64,000 nt of DNA from Cellvibrio mixtus subsp. mixtus J3-8 (GCF_000766945.1 NZ_ALBT01000032.1:1-64000), one strand, 5' to 3'; numbered from the stretch's first letter, positions 24,240-33,818 are shown. The notes: a model not told the origin generated them from the sequence alone. A program made the numbers and translations.

Positions 24240-25542
24240 GGAGGGGCGTTCGCCCTTCCACTCGGATCACGACAAGATTATTTTTTCCGGTGCGTTCCGT
24301 CGCCTTGCACGCAAAACGCAAGTGCATCCGCTCGCGACTAACGATCATATTCACAACCGCATGACACACAGCCTTGAAGTGGCCTGTGTTGGCCGCACCC
24401 TGGGGATTCGCGTTGGCCAGGCGTTAAAAGATAAAGGTGATTTACCATCACTTATTTTACCAACCGATATTGGTGATATTGTGCAAGCAACTTGCCTTGC
24501 ACATGACATTGGTAATCCCCCATTTGGACATACCGGTGAAGATGCAATCCGTAACTGGTTTCAAAAAGAGGGGGCGGAATTTTTACAGGACTTATCGCCA
24601 TCTGAACAAGATGATATCCGTGTGTTTGAAGGTAATGCCCAGGGATTGCGCGTATTAACTACGTCTGAATATCACCAGTATCACGATGGTATGCGCTTAA
24701 CCTATGCAACGCTCGCCTCATCCATTAAATACCCCTGGACTTCATCGCCAACCGTATTAGGGCAGCGCCCGAAAAACGCCAAATACGGAATTTTCCAATC
24801 GGAATTAAATTATTTTCATGAGATCGCGCAAAAGACCGGATTGATTGAGCGCGGTAGCGACTGGTATTGTCGACATCCATTGGTGTATTTAATGGAAGCG
24901 GCGGACGACTTTTGTTACGGCATTATTGATCTGGAAGATGGTTTGGAAATGGGGATTCTGAACTGGAATGAAATTTATGAGTTGTTGCATCCAGTGATTG
25001 CAGATTCGGCGCAGCTCGCTGACCTTGAGCGCTTGCTGAAAAAAGTTAATGACGGACGTAAACCTGCTTTGGTGCGCGGTAAAGTCATTGATGCATTTAT
25101 TAATTCCGGTACTGCTGCGTTTATTAAACACCAGGATGCATTTTTGCACGGTCAGGTGGAGGGCGATTTGATTTCCCTGTGTGATCCGCGTGTGCGTGAT
25201 GCAGTGCAAGCGGCAAAAGATTTGGCCAAACAAAAAATCTTTAATCATTCACGTCGGGTTGAATTGGAGATTGGTGCTTACGCAGTGATTGGAACCTTGC
25301 TCAGCACTATTTGCTCAGCAGTTTATGCTTCTTTGGGCGATCACTCACAGATGACCTATAAAGATAACCGGGTCATGGCGTTAATTGGTGAAAATAATTT
25401 CCATCCAAATGTAAGTTCGCGTGAAAAAAATTATAAATATATGGCGCTAATGGCAGTTATTGATTACATCAGCGGTATGACCGATAACTATGCTACCAAT
25501 CTGGCCAAGCAATTTAACGGTATGGGGCATTCACAGTATTAA
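24175..25542 (+). CDS. dgt: dGTPase-like HD-domain triphosphohydrolase
   Basis: The 455-residue protein belongs to the deoxyguanosinetriphosphate triphosphohydrolase family (EC 3.1.5.1 type), which removes tripolyphosphate from dNTPs and influences dNTP pools. FSGAFRRLARKTQVHP (about 37-52) and the HD metal-site residues His65 (MTHSLEV) and His110-Asp111 (AHDIGNPPFGHTGED) are present. Length fits the anti-mutator dGTPase-like subgroup rather than the 505-residue E. coli enzyme. ATG 24175 follows AGGGA by about 9 bases; ATG 24181 is an alternative. It stands alone, with a strong terminator immediately after. Confidence 0.9.
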   Translation: MGMNWNQLLCADRLGKRTAKHEEGRSPFHSDHDKIIFSGAFRRLARKTQVHPLATNDHIHNRMTHSLEVACVGRTLGIRVGQALKDKGDLPSLILPTDIGDIVQATCLAHDIGNPPFGHTGEDAIRNWFQKEGAEFLQDLSPSEQDDIRVFEGNAQGLRVLTTSEYHQYHDGMRLTYATLASSIKYPWTSSPTVLGQRPKNAKYGIFQSELNYFHEIAQKTGLIERGSDWYCRHPLVYLMEAADDFCYGIIDLEDGLEMGILNWNEIYELLHPVIADSAQLADLERLLKKVNDGRKPALVRGKVIDAFINSGTAAFIKHQDAFLHGQVEGDLISLCDPRVRDAVQAAKDLAKQKIFNHSRRVELEIGAYAVIGTLLSTICSAVYASLGDHSQMTYKDNRVMALIGENNFHPNVSSREKNYKYMALMAVIDYISGMTDNYATNLAKQFNGMGHSQY

Positions 25543-25560
25543 TAATGTTTGTACAAGTAA

Positions 25561-25592
25561 AAATCCCGGTAAAAAAACCGGGATTTTTTTAT
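25561..25592 (+). terminator. Rho-independent terminator of dgt
   Basis: AAATCCCGGT (25561-25570) pairs perfectly with ACCGGGATTT (25577-25586), and seven T in a row start at 25584. It begins 18 bases after the dgt stop. Confidence 0.92.
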
Positions 25593-25852
25593 TTTTATTA
25601 TTTTTTGACCGGAAATACAAAAACACTTTGGTGGCTGCTATGCCAATCCTTTTGCCGGGTTCTGTGCCGGTTTTGTCAACGCCGACGGTTCCGCATCTGG
25701 TGCCGGTAATCAGCAAGCCGGTGGTGGACTTAAAGTCAGTGCAGGCTGTAGTAATACACACTATGCCGATACTGGGAATGTTCAGGTTGGGATCAGCAGG
25801 TGTATTTTTTATTATTGTTTGTTAATTGGTTTGTATTTGGTGGAGGATTATC

Positions 25853-26803
25853 TTGCCAGGATATATCGTGAGCGAAAGGGAAAATGTGTTGCCTGGATTG
25901 TTCAGGGTTTTGTTGTGTTTAGCCGTGTTATTAGCATCGCCATTGTTTTTTGTCGGTGGACCAGATTGGGTTTCACCGGATATTGCCCGTGAGCTATGGA
26001 ATTTTGGTCATATTGTATTTTTCACTACACTGACATTATTAATTCATCAATTTATTTCACTCGCGCAGTGGCATCGATGGTTATTGTTAACCGGGTTGGT
26101 ATTAGTCGTTGGAATTGCGATTGAATTGATCCAGGGCGCGATTGGGCGACATAAAAGCTGGCAGGATGTTTTTTATAATTTAACGGGGGTGTGGGTCGGA
26201 TTATTTTGGTTTCTGAAACCTTCGCCCTGGGTTTGGTCGGGAAGATTCATTGCACTGGTTGCGCTATCGCCGGCGGTAATAAAAGTATTGGTCGCTGCTT
26301 ATAGTTATGGGCTAATGCATCAACAAATGCCGGTTGTTAATAATTTTGATTCCAGTGCCGATATGCAACAAGTGCATTTTAATTCAACACAGGTACAGAT
26401 CGCCCAATCGGAAAATTATGCCGTTAATGGGAAATTTTCGCTGGCGGTGACATTAAATCCGGGGCGTTATTCGGGGCTTCGTTTGACTATTCCAGCAAGG
26501 AACTGGGTTTCCTACCGGCAATTGAAGATGAGTTTTTTTAATCCGGATCCGGAATTGCTAATCGTTTCGTTGCGCATCTCTGATTTGCAACATGATCGCG
26601 GTGATAATTTATATAACGATAGATTTAATAAGCTCCTTACATTGAAGCAAGGCTGGAATGAAGTCCTCATTCCGGTAAGCGAAATTCAGTCTGCGCCGAA
26701 AGCGCGGGAGATGAATCTGGCAGAGGTGAGTTCAATGGGTTTATTTACATCGAACCTTGCTCACTCGAGGAAATTTTTCTGGGATTATATTTACCTGGAG
26801 TAG
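25853..26803 (+). CDS. VanZ-like membrane protein with C-terminal carbohydrate-binding-like domain
   Basis: I place the start at TTG 25853 (316 residues) because GGAGG lies 6 bases upstream. A GTG at 25868 with AGGA 6 bases upstream is the alternative. Residues about 15-165 contain four or five membrane spans in the VanZ pattern: WNFGHIVFFTTLTLLI, then IELIQGAIGRHKSWQDVFYNLTGVWVGLFW. The remaining 150 residues form a beta-rich extracytoplasmic domain (YSGLRLTIPARNWVSYRQLKMSFFN, LKQGWNEVLIPVSEI) resembling the CBM11/CIA30-type jelly roll. VanZ relatives are known from teicoplanin resistance, but most are uncharacterised. The gene converges on a diguanylate cyclase with a related-looking sensor domain. 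Confidence 0.75.
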   Translation: MPGYIVSERENVLPGLFRVLLCLAVLLASPLFFVGGPDWVSPDIARELWNFGHIVFFTTLTLLIHQFISLAQWHRWLLLTGLVLVVGIAIELIQGAIGRHKSWQDVFYNLTGVWVGLFWFLKPSPWVWSGRFIALVALSPAVIKVLVAAYSYGLMHQQMPVVNNFDSSADMQQVHFNSTQVQIAQSENYAVNGKFSLAVTLNPGRYSGLRLTIPARNWVSYRQLKMSFFNPDPELLIVSLRISDLQHDRGDNLYNDRFNKLLTLKQGWNEVLIPVSEIQSAPKAREMNLAEVSSMGLFTSNLAHSRKFFWDYIYLE

Positions 26804-26821
26804 CAGCGATAAGGTGAAACA

Positions 26822-28141
26822 TTAATTCACCTTGTCACTTTTTGCCATAACAACGCGATTGCGCCCTGTTGCTTTTGCCTCATAAAGCGCCATGTCGGCT
26901 GCTTTGAATAATTGTTCCAGGTTTTCGTTGGTATTGAGTGTGGCAACACCGAAGCTTGCTGTGATTTGAATAGCTTTATGGAATTCCTGTACGGCAATAA
27001 GTCCGCGCAATTTTTCTGCCAATGCAAAAGCATTGTCGATATCCGTATCACGGCATACCAATACAAACTCCTCACCGCCCCAGCGCGCCAGCAGATCCTG
27101 TGCGCGTATATGTTGATGTATCAGGTCAGATAATTTGCTCAGGATTAAATCGCCAATATCATGGCCGTAGGTATCGTTAATTTTTTTGAAATGATCGATA
27201 TCCATCATCACCAACGATAGCGGTTTTTTATGGTTGCGCCATTCATAGAGCCCGAGGCTGAATGCTTCTTCCAGGCCCAATCGATTAAATGCTCCGGTCA
27301 GTGGATCTTTCTTCGCTTTGAGTTCCAATGCTTTACTGCGGGTATCGAGTAATTCATTAATTTCCATTAATTCAGATTCGCGTTTGCGCTGCACAACAAC
27401 TTCATCTTTTAAGGAAATAATACGGTAGGCGAGAAAGCATAAAATAATAAATAGCCAAATCACCATGATGGTAAGATACCAATCAGCAGTGCTGAGTGCC
27501 TGGCCAATAAATTCTACTTTGCGCAAACGGAAATGGTGCTCGCCGAGCGGGCGACCGGAACCGGTTTGTACTTCAAAAATAGTGATGTTGTCGAATTGCG
27601 GGCGACTCAAATGGGGTGGAATATTGTTGTCAAACACCCACCAGTTGGCGACAAAAAAATCGCGCAGGGAAAATTCTGCAACGCCGTTAAGCATGTTTAC
27701 GTTGAATTCTACCTGATTGTATTTAGTGCTTTGACGCACTTCTTTTTTGCTGTATTGCGCATCAAAGTTGCGCAAATAAACGCGCAGGGTTTGACTCGGG
27801 CCGGTGTAATCCAGCCAGATACGTATTTTTTCATAATGGCTAAAATCCATTCCCTGGGTGCGGCCTGGGTCGAATAAAACTTCAAACCCGCAAAATGGAA
27901 AATCGTAGCTGTCACGCAGTATGCAATGCCACTGCATGGTGCCGGGATTATCGAGATAAATACTGGAGTTGCCCCCGGTTTCCTTATCATCATAAACATT
28001 GAGGCTAAGACCGGAATGGTTATCTATCACATAGCGTTGTTCAAGAATTTGCTCCTGACCGGTAATGGCAAAGATGGTAATGATCACCAAAAAGCCCAGG
28101 ATAATGTCAAAGTACAAACGGTGTCGGGGGGAATGCTGCAT
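26822..28141 (-). CDS. Membrane-bound diguanylate cyclase with periplasmic carbohydrate-binding-like sensor
   Basis: The 439-residue protein has an N-terminal span (about 9-27), a periplasmic beta-rich domain of about 180 residues (FEVLFDPGRTQGMDFSHYEKIRIWL, LRVYLRNFD, FDNITIFEVQTG), a second span (about 220-242), a short coiled coil and a GGDEF domain. The active-site motif is intact (RWGGEEFVLV), and RAQD five residues before it is the inhibitory I-site. The protein should therefore make c-di-GMP with product feedback. The sensor resembles CBM11/CIA30-like folds, suggesting that a glycan or envelope ligand controls c-di-GMP. ATG 28141 has GGAG 9 bases upstream. Confidence 0.88.
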   Translation of the reverse strand: MQHSPRHRLYFDIILGFLVIITIFAITGQEQILEQRYVIDNHSGLSLNVYDDKETGGNSSIYLDNPGTMQWHCILRDSYDFPFCGFEVLFDPGRTQGMDFSHYEKIRIWLDYTGPSQTLRVYLRNFDAQYSKKEVRQSTKYNQVEFNVNMLNGVAEFSLRDFFVANWWVFDNNIPPHLSRPQFDNITIFEVQTGSGRPLGEHHFRLRKVEFIGQALSTADWYLTIMVIWLFIILCFLAYRIISLKDEVVVQRKRESELMEINELLDTRSKALELKAKKDPLTGAFNRLGLEEAFSLGLYEWRNHKKPLSLVMMDIDHFKKINDTYGHDIGDLILSKLSDLIHQHIRAQDLLARWGGEEFVLVCRDTDIDNAFALAEKLRGLIAVQEFHKAIQITASFGVATLNTNENLEQLFKAADMALYEAKATGRNRVVMAKSDKVN

Positions 28142-28391
28142 ACAACTGCGCTCCAGCGGTCGCTTGGTTAACGCGATGGTTAACTCTTATTATTTTCGCT
28201 GTTTCTTGTTTATTAATGTCGCGGCGCCAGTCAGTCCTTACGGGGGCCTCGATGCCTTTTTATGTTTCGTAGTGGTTGATTTTTGTAGCATCCAGGCTGG
28301 CTGTAAGAGTGATCATAGAAGCTAATGGAGGGCGCAGCAATAGTATTGGTGCAGCTAAATGGTAAAGATATGAAACATCTGATGAATAGGC
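28142..28391. other. Upstream region of the diguanylate cyclase gene
   Basis: No gene is seen. A direct repeat GGTTAAC-GCGAT-GGTTAAC at 28166-28184 lies 25-43 bases upstream of the cyclase start, at promoter distance. I looked for a GEMM-type c-di-GMP riboswitch and did not see its conserved loops. Confidence 0.4.
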
Positions 28392-28419
28392 AAAAAATAA
28401 GCCGCCATCAAGGGCGGCT
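28392..28419 (-). terminator. Terminator of the PA3496-family gene
   Basis: AGCCGCC (28400-28406) pairs with GGCGGCT (28413-28419) around ATCAAG. On the minus strand the stem runs into TATTTTTTG. Confidence 0.85.
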
Positions 28420-28472
28420 CCAGCTTTTTTAGTATTGACCGAATACCTGTTAATCAGGCTTGTTGTTGTGGG

Positions 28473-28682
28473 TTAGAAATCAAGATCGGAAAGATCGTCG
28501 TAACCTAATTGATCTTTGATGCGGCGGCGCTCCAGGCGATCTTCGATCTTGCGACGCATTTCCAGCGTGTGCTGACTGGCTTCTTTACCGGTGAGCTTCG
28601 GGGTGCTTGCCTCATCATCTTCAGATTCGATGCTAACATCACCCATCAGATCAGCGTCTTGTGACTCTACATCAACTGACAT
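28473..28682 (-). CDS. PA3496-family small acidic/basic protein
   Basis: I place the start at ATG 28682, where GGAG lies 7 bases upstream, giving 69 residues. The first half is acidic (DVESQDADLMGDVSIESEDDE). The second half is a charged helix (LEMRRKIEDRLERRRIKDQLGYDDLSDLDF) that matches the Pseudomonas PA3496 family, described as a putative envelope-integrity protein. It has no signal peptide or membrane span. Longer versions of the frame run through the promoter region. The gene is monocistronic and divergent from rimB. Confidence 0.8.
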   Translation of the reverse strand: MSVDVESQDADLMGDVSIESEDDEASTPKLTGKEASQHTLEMRRKIEDRLERRRIKDQLGYDDLSDLDF

Positions 28683-28915
28683 AAGACTACTCCAACATTG
28701 ATAGAGAGAAGGTTTGGCGTCGGTTCCCGCAAAGGGAGGATTTTGACCCGCGCTATTTACCATAGCCCATAAAAAAAACAAAGAAAAATCTTCCATGGGC
28801 AATAAGATTTTTCTTTTTACCTTTGGTCCTAACTGGAGTACAAAGCGCGTTTTTGGTGCTTCATTTGTTCCGTGGTTAGTACCGCTTCGTTCACTCGTTT
28901 TCAGGAGTCTTACCT

Positions 28916-29380
28916 GTGGCCATTAAGCAACCGGAAATTATCGGCTGGCGTGAGTGGGTAGCCTTACCCGAATTGGGGATTTCCCATATCAAAGCCAAGG
29001 TCGATACCGGCGCAAAAACCAGCGCTTTACATGCCTATTACGTTACGCCTTTTGAGAAAGATGGCAAGCCTTGGGTGAGGTTTGGGCTGCATCCATTGCA
29101 GAAAGATAGCCTGACCTGCATTGAATGCGAGGAGCCCGTCAAGGACATTCGCCCGGTGACCGATTCGGGTGGCCATTGCGAGGAGCGGGTGGTGATTGAA
29201 ACCCGGTTGTCGATTAACGGTGTTTCCATGCCCATCGAAATTACGCTGACAGATCGGGAAAATATGCGCTTTCGCATGTTGCTCGGGCGCAGTGCGCTGC
29301 GGCGCGGTTTTTTGGTCGACAGTGGTAAATCTTTTTTGTTGGGGGGCAATAAGGATCAGCCCCTGATGCCATCCATGTAG
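28916..29380 (+). CDS. rimB: RimB-type retropepsin-like ATP-dependent zinc protease family protein
   Basis: The 154-residue protein has the family hallmark KVDTGAKTSALHA (about 28-40), an aspartic-protease-like D-T-G motif, followed by RERVV-type and LLGRSALRRGFLVD segments. In Pseudomonas the RimB member cooperates with RimK in controlling glutamylation of ribosomal protein S6. The GTG start at 28916 has AGGAG 9 bases upstream. rimK follows after 39 bases, forming a two-gene unit. A rimA gene, present in some pseudomonads, is not seen. Confidence 0.88.
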   Translation: MAIKQPEIIGWREWVALPELGISHIKAKVDTGAKTSALHAYYVTPFEKDGKPWVRFGLHPLQKDSLTCIECEEPVKDIRPVTDSGGHCEERVVIETRLSINGVSMPIEITLTDRENMRFRMLLGRSALRRGFLVDSGKSFLLGGNKDQPLMPSM

Positions 29381-29419
29381 GTTGGTGTTTACTCTTCTTG
29401 TTCACTCGCCAGGATTTTT

Positions 29420-30325
29420 ATGAAAATCGCTATTTTGTCGCGCAATCGCCGTCTCTATTCCACTAGCCGCTTAGTGGAGGCCTGCACCAAACGTGGCCAT
29501 GAAGTGCGTGTGCTTGATATCCTTAAATGTTATATCGACATCGCTTCTGCCAGCCCTGCTATATGGTATATGGGTGAGAAGCTGGAAGACTTCGATGCCG
29601 TTATTCCACGGGTCGGTGCATCGGTTACGCATTATGGATTGGCTGTTATTCGGCAATTCGAAATGATGGGTGTTTATTCCCTGACCGAGTCCATTGCACT
29701 GGGCCGCTCGCGCGATAAATTGCGGGCGTTGCAGTTGCTATCGCGCAAGGGGATCGGTTTACCCAAAACAAGTTTTGCCTACAACGTGCACGACGCCAAG
29801 GAGTTGATCAAGCTGGTTGGCGGTACGCCGTTGGTGCTGAAGTTATGTGAAGGCACACAAGGGCGCGGCATTGTCCTTGCTGAGACCCAAAAGGCCGCAG
29901 AGAGTGTGATCGAAGCCTTCCGGGAGCTTCGCGCTGAATTCCTGGTGCAGGAATTTATTAAGGAGGCCAATGGCAGCGATGTACGTTGTTTTGTGATTGG
30001 CGATAAGGTTGTTGCGGCCATGGAGCGCACAGCGCAAGAAGGTGAGTTCCGTTCCAACTTGCATCGAGGCGGCACGGCCAAAGTAACCAAGCTGACGCCT
30101 ACGGAGAGACGTACAGCGATTAAAGCTGCCCAAACCATGGGGTTGCATGTGGCAGGTGTCGATTTACTGCGTTCTGCTCGTGGACCATTGGTGATGGAGG
30201 TTAATTCATCGCCCGGGCTTGAAGGAATTGAAGGGGCGACCCACAAAGATATCGCCGATGCAATTGTGGAATTTGTTGAAGAAAATGCACGTCCCAATGC
30301 CAATAAGAGCCGTGGCAAAGGTTAA
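29420..30325 (+). CDS. rimK: Ribosomal protein S6--L-glutamate ligase RimK
   Basis: The 301-residue ATP-grasp enzyme adds glutamate residues to the C-terminus of ribosomal protein S6. It opens [21 protein letters not shown] and contains the ATP-grasp landmarks [52 protein letters not shown]-like segment and [14 protein letters not shown] with the metal-binding E-x-N. Length matches E. coli RimK (300). It is co-transcribed with rimB and ends at a bidirectional terminator. Confidence 0.95.
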   Translation: MKIAILSRNRRLYSTSRLVEACTKRGHEVRVLDILKCYIDIASASPAIWYMGEKLEDFDAVIPRVGASVTHYGLAVIRQFEMMGVYSLTESIALGRSRDKLRALQLLSRKGIGLPKTSFAYNVHDAKELIKLVGGTPLVLKLCEGTQGRGIVLAETQKAAESVIEAFRELRAEFLVQEFIKEANGSDVRCFVIGDKVVAAMERTAQEGEFRSNLHRGGTAKVTKLTPTERRTAIKAAQTMGLHVAGVDLLRSARGPLVMEVNSSPGLEGIEGATHKDIADAIVEFVEENARPNANKSRGKG

Positions 30326-30360
30326 TTAAAAAATGCAGGGAATGTGTGGAACGATGAGTT

Positions 30361-30392
30361 AAAAACGGGAGCCTTTAGGCTCCCATTTTTAT
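30361..30392. terminator. Bidirectional terminator between rimK and the GGDEF-EAL gene
   Basis: GGGAGCC (30367-30373), loop TTTA, GGCTCCC (30378-30384) is preceded by AAAAAC and followed by ATTTTTAT, so it works in both directions. The stop codon of the minus-strand gene lies in the loop. Confidence 0.88.
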
Positions 30393-32693
30393 ATGGGGAT
30401 CGAGCTGGATGACTGTCCCGTCGAAATAGAAACGCCCGTTACGGAAATGATTTTCCAGTTGCTTGGCGGTCATGGGCTTTGAGTAGAGGAACCCCTGTGC
30501 CTGGTCACAGCCCATCTCACGCAACCATTCGGCTTGCTGCTCCGTCTCTACACCTTCTGCGACTACGCGCATTTGCATGTTGTGGGCCAGGCCGATGATC
30601 GATTTGGCGATTGCGGCGTCGTTATGGTCATCATGGATATCGTTAATAAAACTGCGGTCGATTTTGAGTTTCTGGATCGGGAAGCGCTGCAGGTAGGCGA
30701 GGGATGAATAACCGGTACCGAAGTCATCAATGGCGAGGAACATCCCCATCTCATTTAACTGATTCAGTTGGTTAATCGTCTCGCCAGCATGTTCCATCGC
30801 ACAGCTCTCAGTGATTTCCAGTTCCAGGTGTTTGGCTTCCAGCCCGGTTTCTTTCAGGATTGCTTCGACTTTACCTGGGAAATTTTTCTGCCGAAATTGC
30901 CGCGGCGACAGGTTAACCGCAACCTTGCCGACGCGTTTACCTGCATCCAGCCAGGCTTTTTGTTGGCGACAGGCTTCGCGTAAAACCCATTCCCCGACCG
31001 GTACGATCAATCCGGTTTCTTCCGCAAGTGGGATGAAATGCGCTGGCGAAACCAAACCGCGCTCCGGATGTTGCCAGCGCACCAGCGCTTCTACGCCCAT
31101 CATTTCACCGGTTTGCAAATCCACTTGTGGCTGGTAATACAGGGTCAATTGCTGTTGGTCTACGGCGCGGCGCAAATCGTTTTCCAGCAGCAGATAATTC
31201 ACCGCCGTGGCATTCATACCTTTGGTGTAGAACTGGCAATTGTTCTTACCCGCTTCTTTCGCCTTGTACATAGCGATGTCGGCGTTTTTCAACAGTTCAT
31301 CGGTATCGGCACCGTCTTCAGGAAAAATACTCACGCCGATGCTGACCGTAGTTGTAAGCGTATGGCCGCTGATTTCCAGCGGACGCGATAGAGTGCTGAG
31401 CAATTTGTTGGCGACGAAAATAACGTCTTCAGTATCGTGAATGCCTTCCAATACCACTACGAATTCATCACCGCCAAGGCGCGCTACCGTATCCATATCG
31501 CGCACACCTTCATTCAGGCGCATGGCGATTGCTTTCAAGAGTATGTCCCCGGCATCGTGGCCCAGGCTGTCATTAATGATTTTGAAACGATCAATATCCA
31601 GCAGCATGAGTGCGACTTTTGAATCGCTGCGGCGCGCGCGCGCAAGGCCGTGATAAATGCGATCGTAAAATAACGAGCGGTTGGGAAGCGAGGTTAGCGA
31701 ATCGTGGAATGCCATGTAATTCAGGCGTGATTGTTGTTCGCGTAACGCGTTTTCCGCGAGCTTGCGTTCGGAGATATCGGTACCGATGGTGCACACACCA
31801 AATACGTTGCTTTCCTTATTGCGCAGCGGGAATTTCAGCATAAGGTAAGTGTGCTGGCTGCCGTCTTTATGCATCAAATCCAGTTCAACTTCATAGGTTT
31901 GTTGTTTGGCTTTGGTGGCTGCATCAATTTCCCACATCGATTGGGCAACATCTTTCGGGTACACATCAAAAACATTTTTGCCAACAAAGCCGGACTCATC
32001 AATATTGGCCATTTGCTTAAAGTGTTCGCTAGCCAACACTACATTGCCATCCAGGTCTTTAACGGAAATCAATGCGGGTGAATAACGCAAAATGGCGTTG
32101 AGGTATGTCTCACTTGCCCACAGCGCTTGCTCTGCCAGGCGAAAGCGTTCGGCTTGTTCCTCGTGGTGCCACATATCGATGACCTGGCGAACCAGCAGTG
32201 AGCTGAAGGTCCAGACAGTATCGAGTTCACTCACGGTTTTTTGCAGCAATGGCAATTCGTAAGTGGATTCCATGTAAAACACAGCGATGGTTTTATTTTT
32301 TTCCTGGATAGGATGCAGGCAACAGGCGTTAGTGCCTTTTTGGATAAACATAGCCCCCAATTGGTTGATGGCTTGTTTATCCAATGAACAGGATTGTCCG
32401 GTGTCAAATACCTGATGGATATACTGATGAGGCAAATAATTTAAACGGCTTAATGATGTGGCAACCCCATTGACGATAGGTTCATCGGTGCCAGAAGAAG
32501 CGATGGCCTCGACATAGAGATGACTGTCGCGTTCGACAATTAATACTGCGCGGCTAATGGTTTGCTTGGCAATAACCAGCTTAACCAACCGCTCAGCGAT
32601 TTGCTTATGATTTAAATCGGTAAAAAGTTGCTGGAACTTTTTAATTAATTCTATGGCAGTATTCTTTGACTGCGCCGCTTCATTGTTTTGCAT
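30375..32693 (-). CDS. GAF-PAS-GGDEF-EAL cyclic-di-GMP protein
   Basis: The 772-residue cytoplasmic protein has an N-terminal GAF-like domain (about 20-185), a PAS domain with PAC (about 195-325), a GGDEF domain (about 335-500) and an EAL domain (about 510-760). The cyclase motif RLGGDEFVVV is intact, with RDMD five residues ahead as the I-site. The phosphodiesterase motifs are also intact (EALVRWQHP, ELEITES, DDFGTGYSSLAYL, KIDRSFI). Both activities are therefore possible, and which one dominates cannot be told. The GAF domain has a Cys pair (NACCLHP) that could sense redox or bind a ligand; that is inference. No membrane span is present. Confidence 0.93.
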   Translation of the reverse strand: MQNNEAAQSKNTAIELIKKFQQLFTDLNHKQIAERLVKLVIAKQTISRAVLIVERDSHLYVEAIASSGTDEPIVNGVATSLSRLNYLPHQYIHQVFDTGQSCSLDKQAINQLGAMFIQKGTNACCLHPIQEKNKTIAVFYMESTYELPLLQKTVSELDTVWTFSSLLVRQVIDMWHHEEQAERFRLAEQALWASETYLNAILRYSPALISVKDLDGNVVLASEHFKQMANIDESGFVGKNVFDVYPKDVAQSMWEIDAATKAKQQTYEVELDLMHKDGSQHTYLMLKFPLRNKESNVFGVCTIGTDISERKLAENALREQQSRLNYMAFHDSLTSLPNRSLFYDRIYHGLARARRSDSKVALMLLDIDRFKIINDSLGHDAGDILLKAIAMRLNEGVRDMDTVARLGGDEFVVVLEGIHDTEDVIFVANKLLSTLSRPLEISGHTLTTTVSIGVSIFPEDGADTDELLKNADIAMYKAKEAGKNNCQFYTKGMNATAVNYLLLENDLRRAVDQQQLTLYYQPQVDLQTGEMMGVEALVRWQHPERGLVSPAHFIPLAEETGLIVPVGEWVLREACRQQKAWLDAGKRVGKVAVNLSPRQFRQKNFPGKVEAILKETGLEAKHLELEITESCAMEHAGETINQLNQLNEMGMFLAIDDFGTGYSSLAYLQRFPIQKLKIDRSFINDIHDDHNDAAIAKSIIGLAHNMQMRVVAEGVETEQQAEWLREMGCDQAQGFLYSKPMTAKQLENHFRNGRFYFDGTVIQLDPHIKMGA

Positions 32694-33101
32694 AATTGCT
32701 CAATTTGGGTGATCGTCTCGCCAGAGGTACATTAACACTTAACCTGCGGCCACTCTTCCGGGGCCTGTTGTATCCCAAATTTTTCATTCGAGCCGCACTT
32801 TACCTCAAAAAAACCGGTTAGAGCTTTTTTTTATGAGAAATAAAGTGGAAATCTGCGCCTGGAATAAAACCTGAGCAATCTCGCGCAGTTAGCCCCAGGA
32901 CCGGTGTTTCGAAAATTCCCAGTTGATACAAGTTATTAATATAAAGATGAAAAGTGTGCCAGAAATGTGCTTTCATTATGGATATAAAAAATAAAATGTG
33001 AAGAAAAAACAGGCAATTTGCGTAGCGTGGTTACACTCGCATTTAAACGACACTGAACTAAAATTAAAAACAACACATCGCAAGTTAATCGGGAGTGGGC
33101 A
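32694..33101. other. Divergent promoter region between the GGDEF-EAL and STAS genes
   Basis: No gene is seen in about 400 bases. A possible small hairpin near 32812-32832 (AAAAAACCGGTTAGAGC then TTTTTTTT) may be a stray terminator. The stretch 32930-32990 is AT-rich and is where a promoter for the STAS gene would be expected. Confidence 0.35.
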
Positions 33102-33818
33102 ATGCGTCATCAAGTTCCATTCGTGGGTGAGCGCAAAGTAGTGCGGGCTGATGATGATCAAGCCCGGGCAAAGCGCACTAGCGGGCGGGTGATCGATGAT
33201 GTTGTAGGCGATGGTGTAGCGGAAAGCAGTTGGGAAGATGTTGTACCCGCCGGTTGGAATGATAAGTCCCAGCCTAAAAAAAGTACCAGGCCAGCACAGC
33301 CCCATGCCGCTGTTTCCATGCCCAAACCCCATGTCCCTATCAAGCCTGGTGGCAAATCGTTTGGTGGCAGCTCGTCCGGTGGCAGCTCGTCTGGTGGTAA
33401 GTCCTTGTCGTCCGGCAGTACAACCAAGCCAAGGCCTGCTGCTAAAACCAGCGGTGCCTATTCCAATGCAGTGACGTTTTCAGATTCTGCCAGTCTTGAT
33501 TGGGTTCCTATTAATAATGGCCAGGGAGTGCGCGTTAATATCTATGGCAGTATTGACCATGACTTGCGTAAAGAGTGGAGCCGTTTGTTGAGCGACACAG
33601 CGGCCAATAATATCCATGAATTCGAATTTAACCTGACTGAAACGCCCGCGCTCAGTTTGACCGGTTTGGGAATGCTGTTGTTGTTTAAAGAACGAAAAGG
33701 TTCCGGGCGCGAACAAATTACTTTATGTAATTGCAATAAAGAAGTTGAACAATTGTTGAGATGGTCGGGAATGGATAAATATTTTTTAATCCAGCCTAAA
33801 AAAAATCCCGGTGAATAG
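33102..33818 (+). CDS. STAS-domain protein with Gly/Ser-rich linker
   Basis: The 238-residue protein has a charged N-part (1-80), a low-complexity Gly/Ser linker (about 83-107, built from a near-identical 15-base direct repeat at 33364-33393), and a C-terminal STAS domain (about 123-232: VRVNIYGSIDHDLRKEWSRLLS, EFEFNLTETPALSLTGLGMLLLF, CNCNKEVEQLLRWSGMDKYF). STAS domains act as anti-sigma antagonists or as lipid/ABC partners such as MlaB. The phosphorylatable Ser usually found as DSSG(L) appears here as SLTGLGM. No kinase or phosphatase partner is adjacent. The partner is unknown. Confidence 0.78.
   Translation: MRHQVPFVGERKVVRADDDQARAKRTSGRVIDDVVGDGVAESSWEDVVPAGWNDKSQPKKSTRPAQPHAAVSMPKPHVPIKPGGKSFGGSSSGGSSSGGKSLSSGSTTKPRPAAKTSGAYSNAVTFSDSASLDWVPINNGQGVRVNIYGSIDHDLRKEWSRLLSDTAANNIHEFEFNLTETPALSLTGLGMLLLFKERKGSGREQITLCNCNKEVEQLLRWSGMDKYFLIQPKKNPGE

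Noticed and set aside
25609-25850. Plus-strand frame reading GFCAGFVNADGSASGAG and similar Gly/Ala-rich text
   Set aside because: It begins right after the dgt terminator, has no start codon, and runs into the VanZ-like gene; possibly an old remnant but not supportable.
28142-28400. Possible c-di-GMP riboswitch upstream of the diguanylate cyclase
   Set aside because: The conserved GEMM loop sequences are not present.
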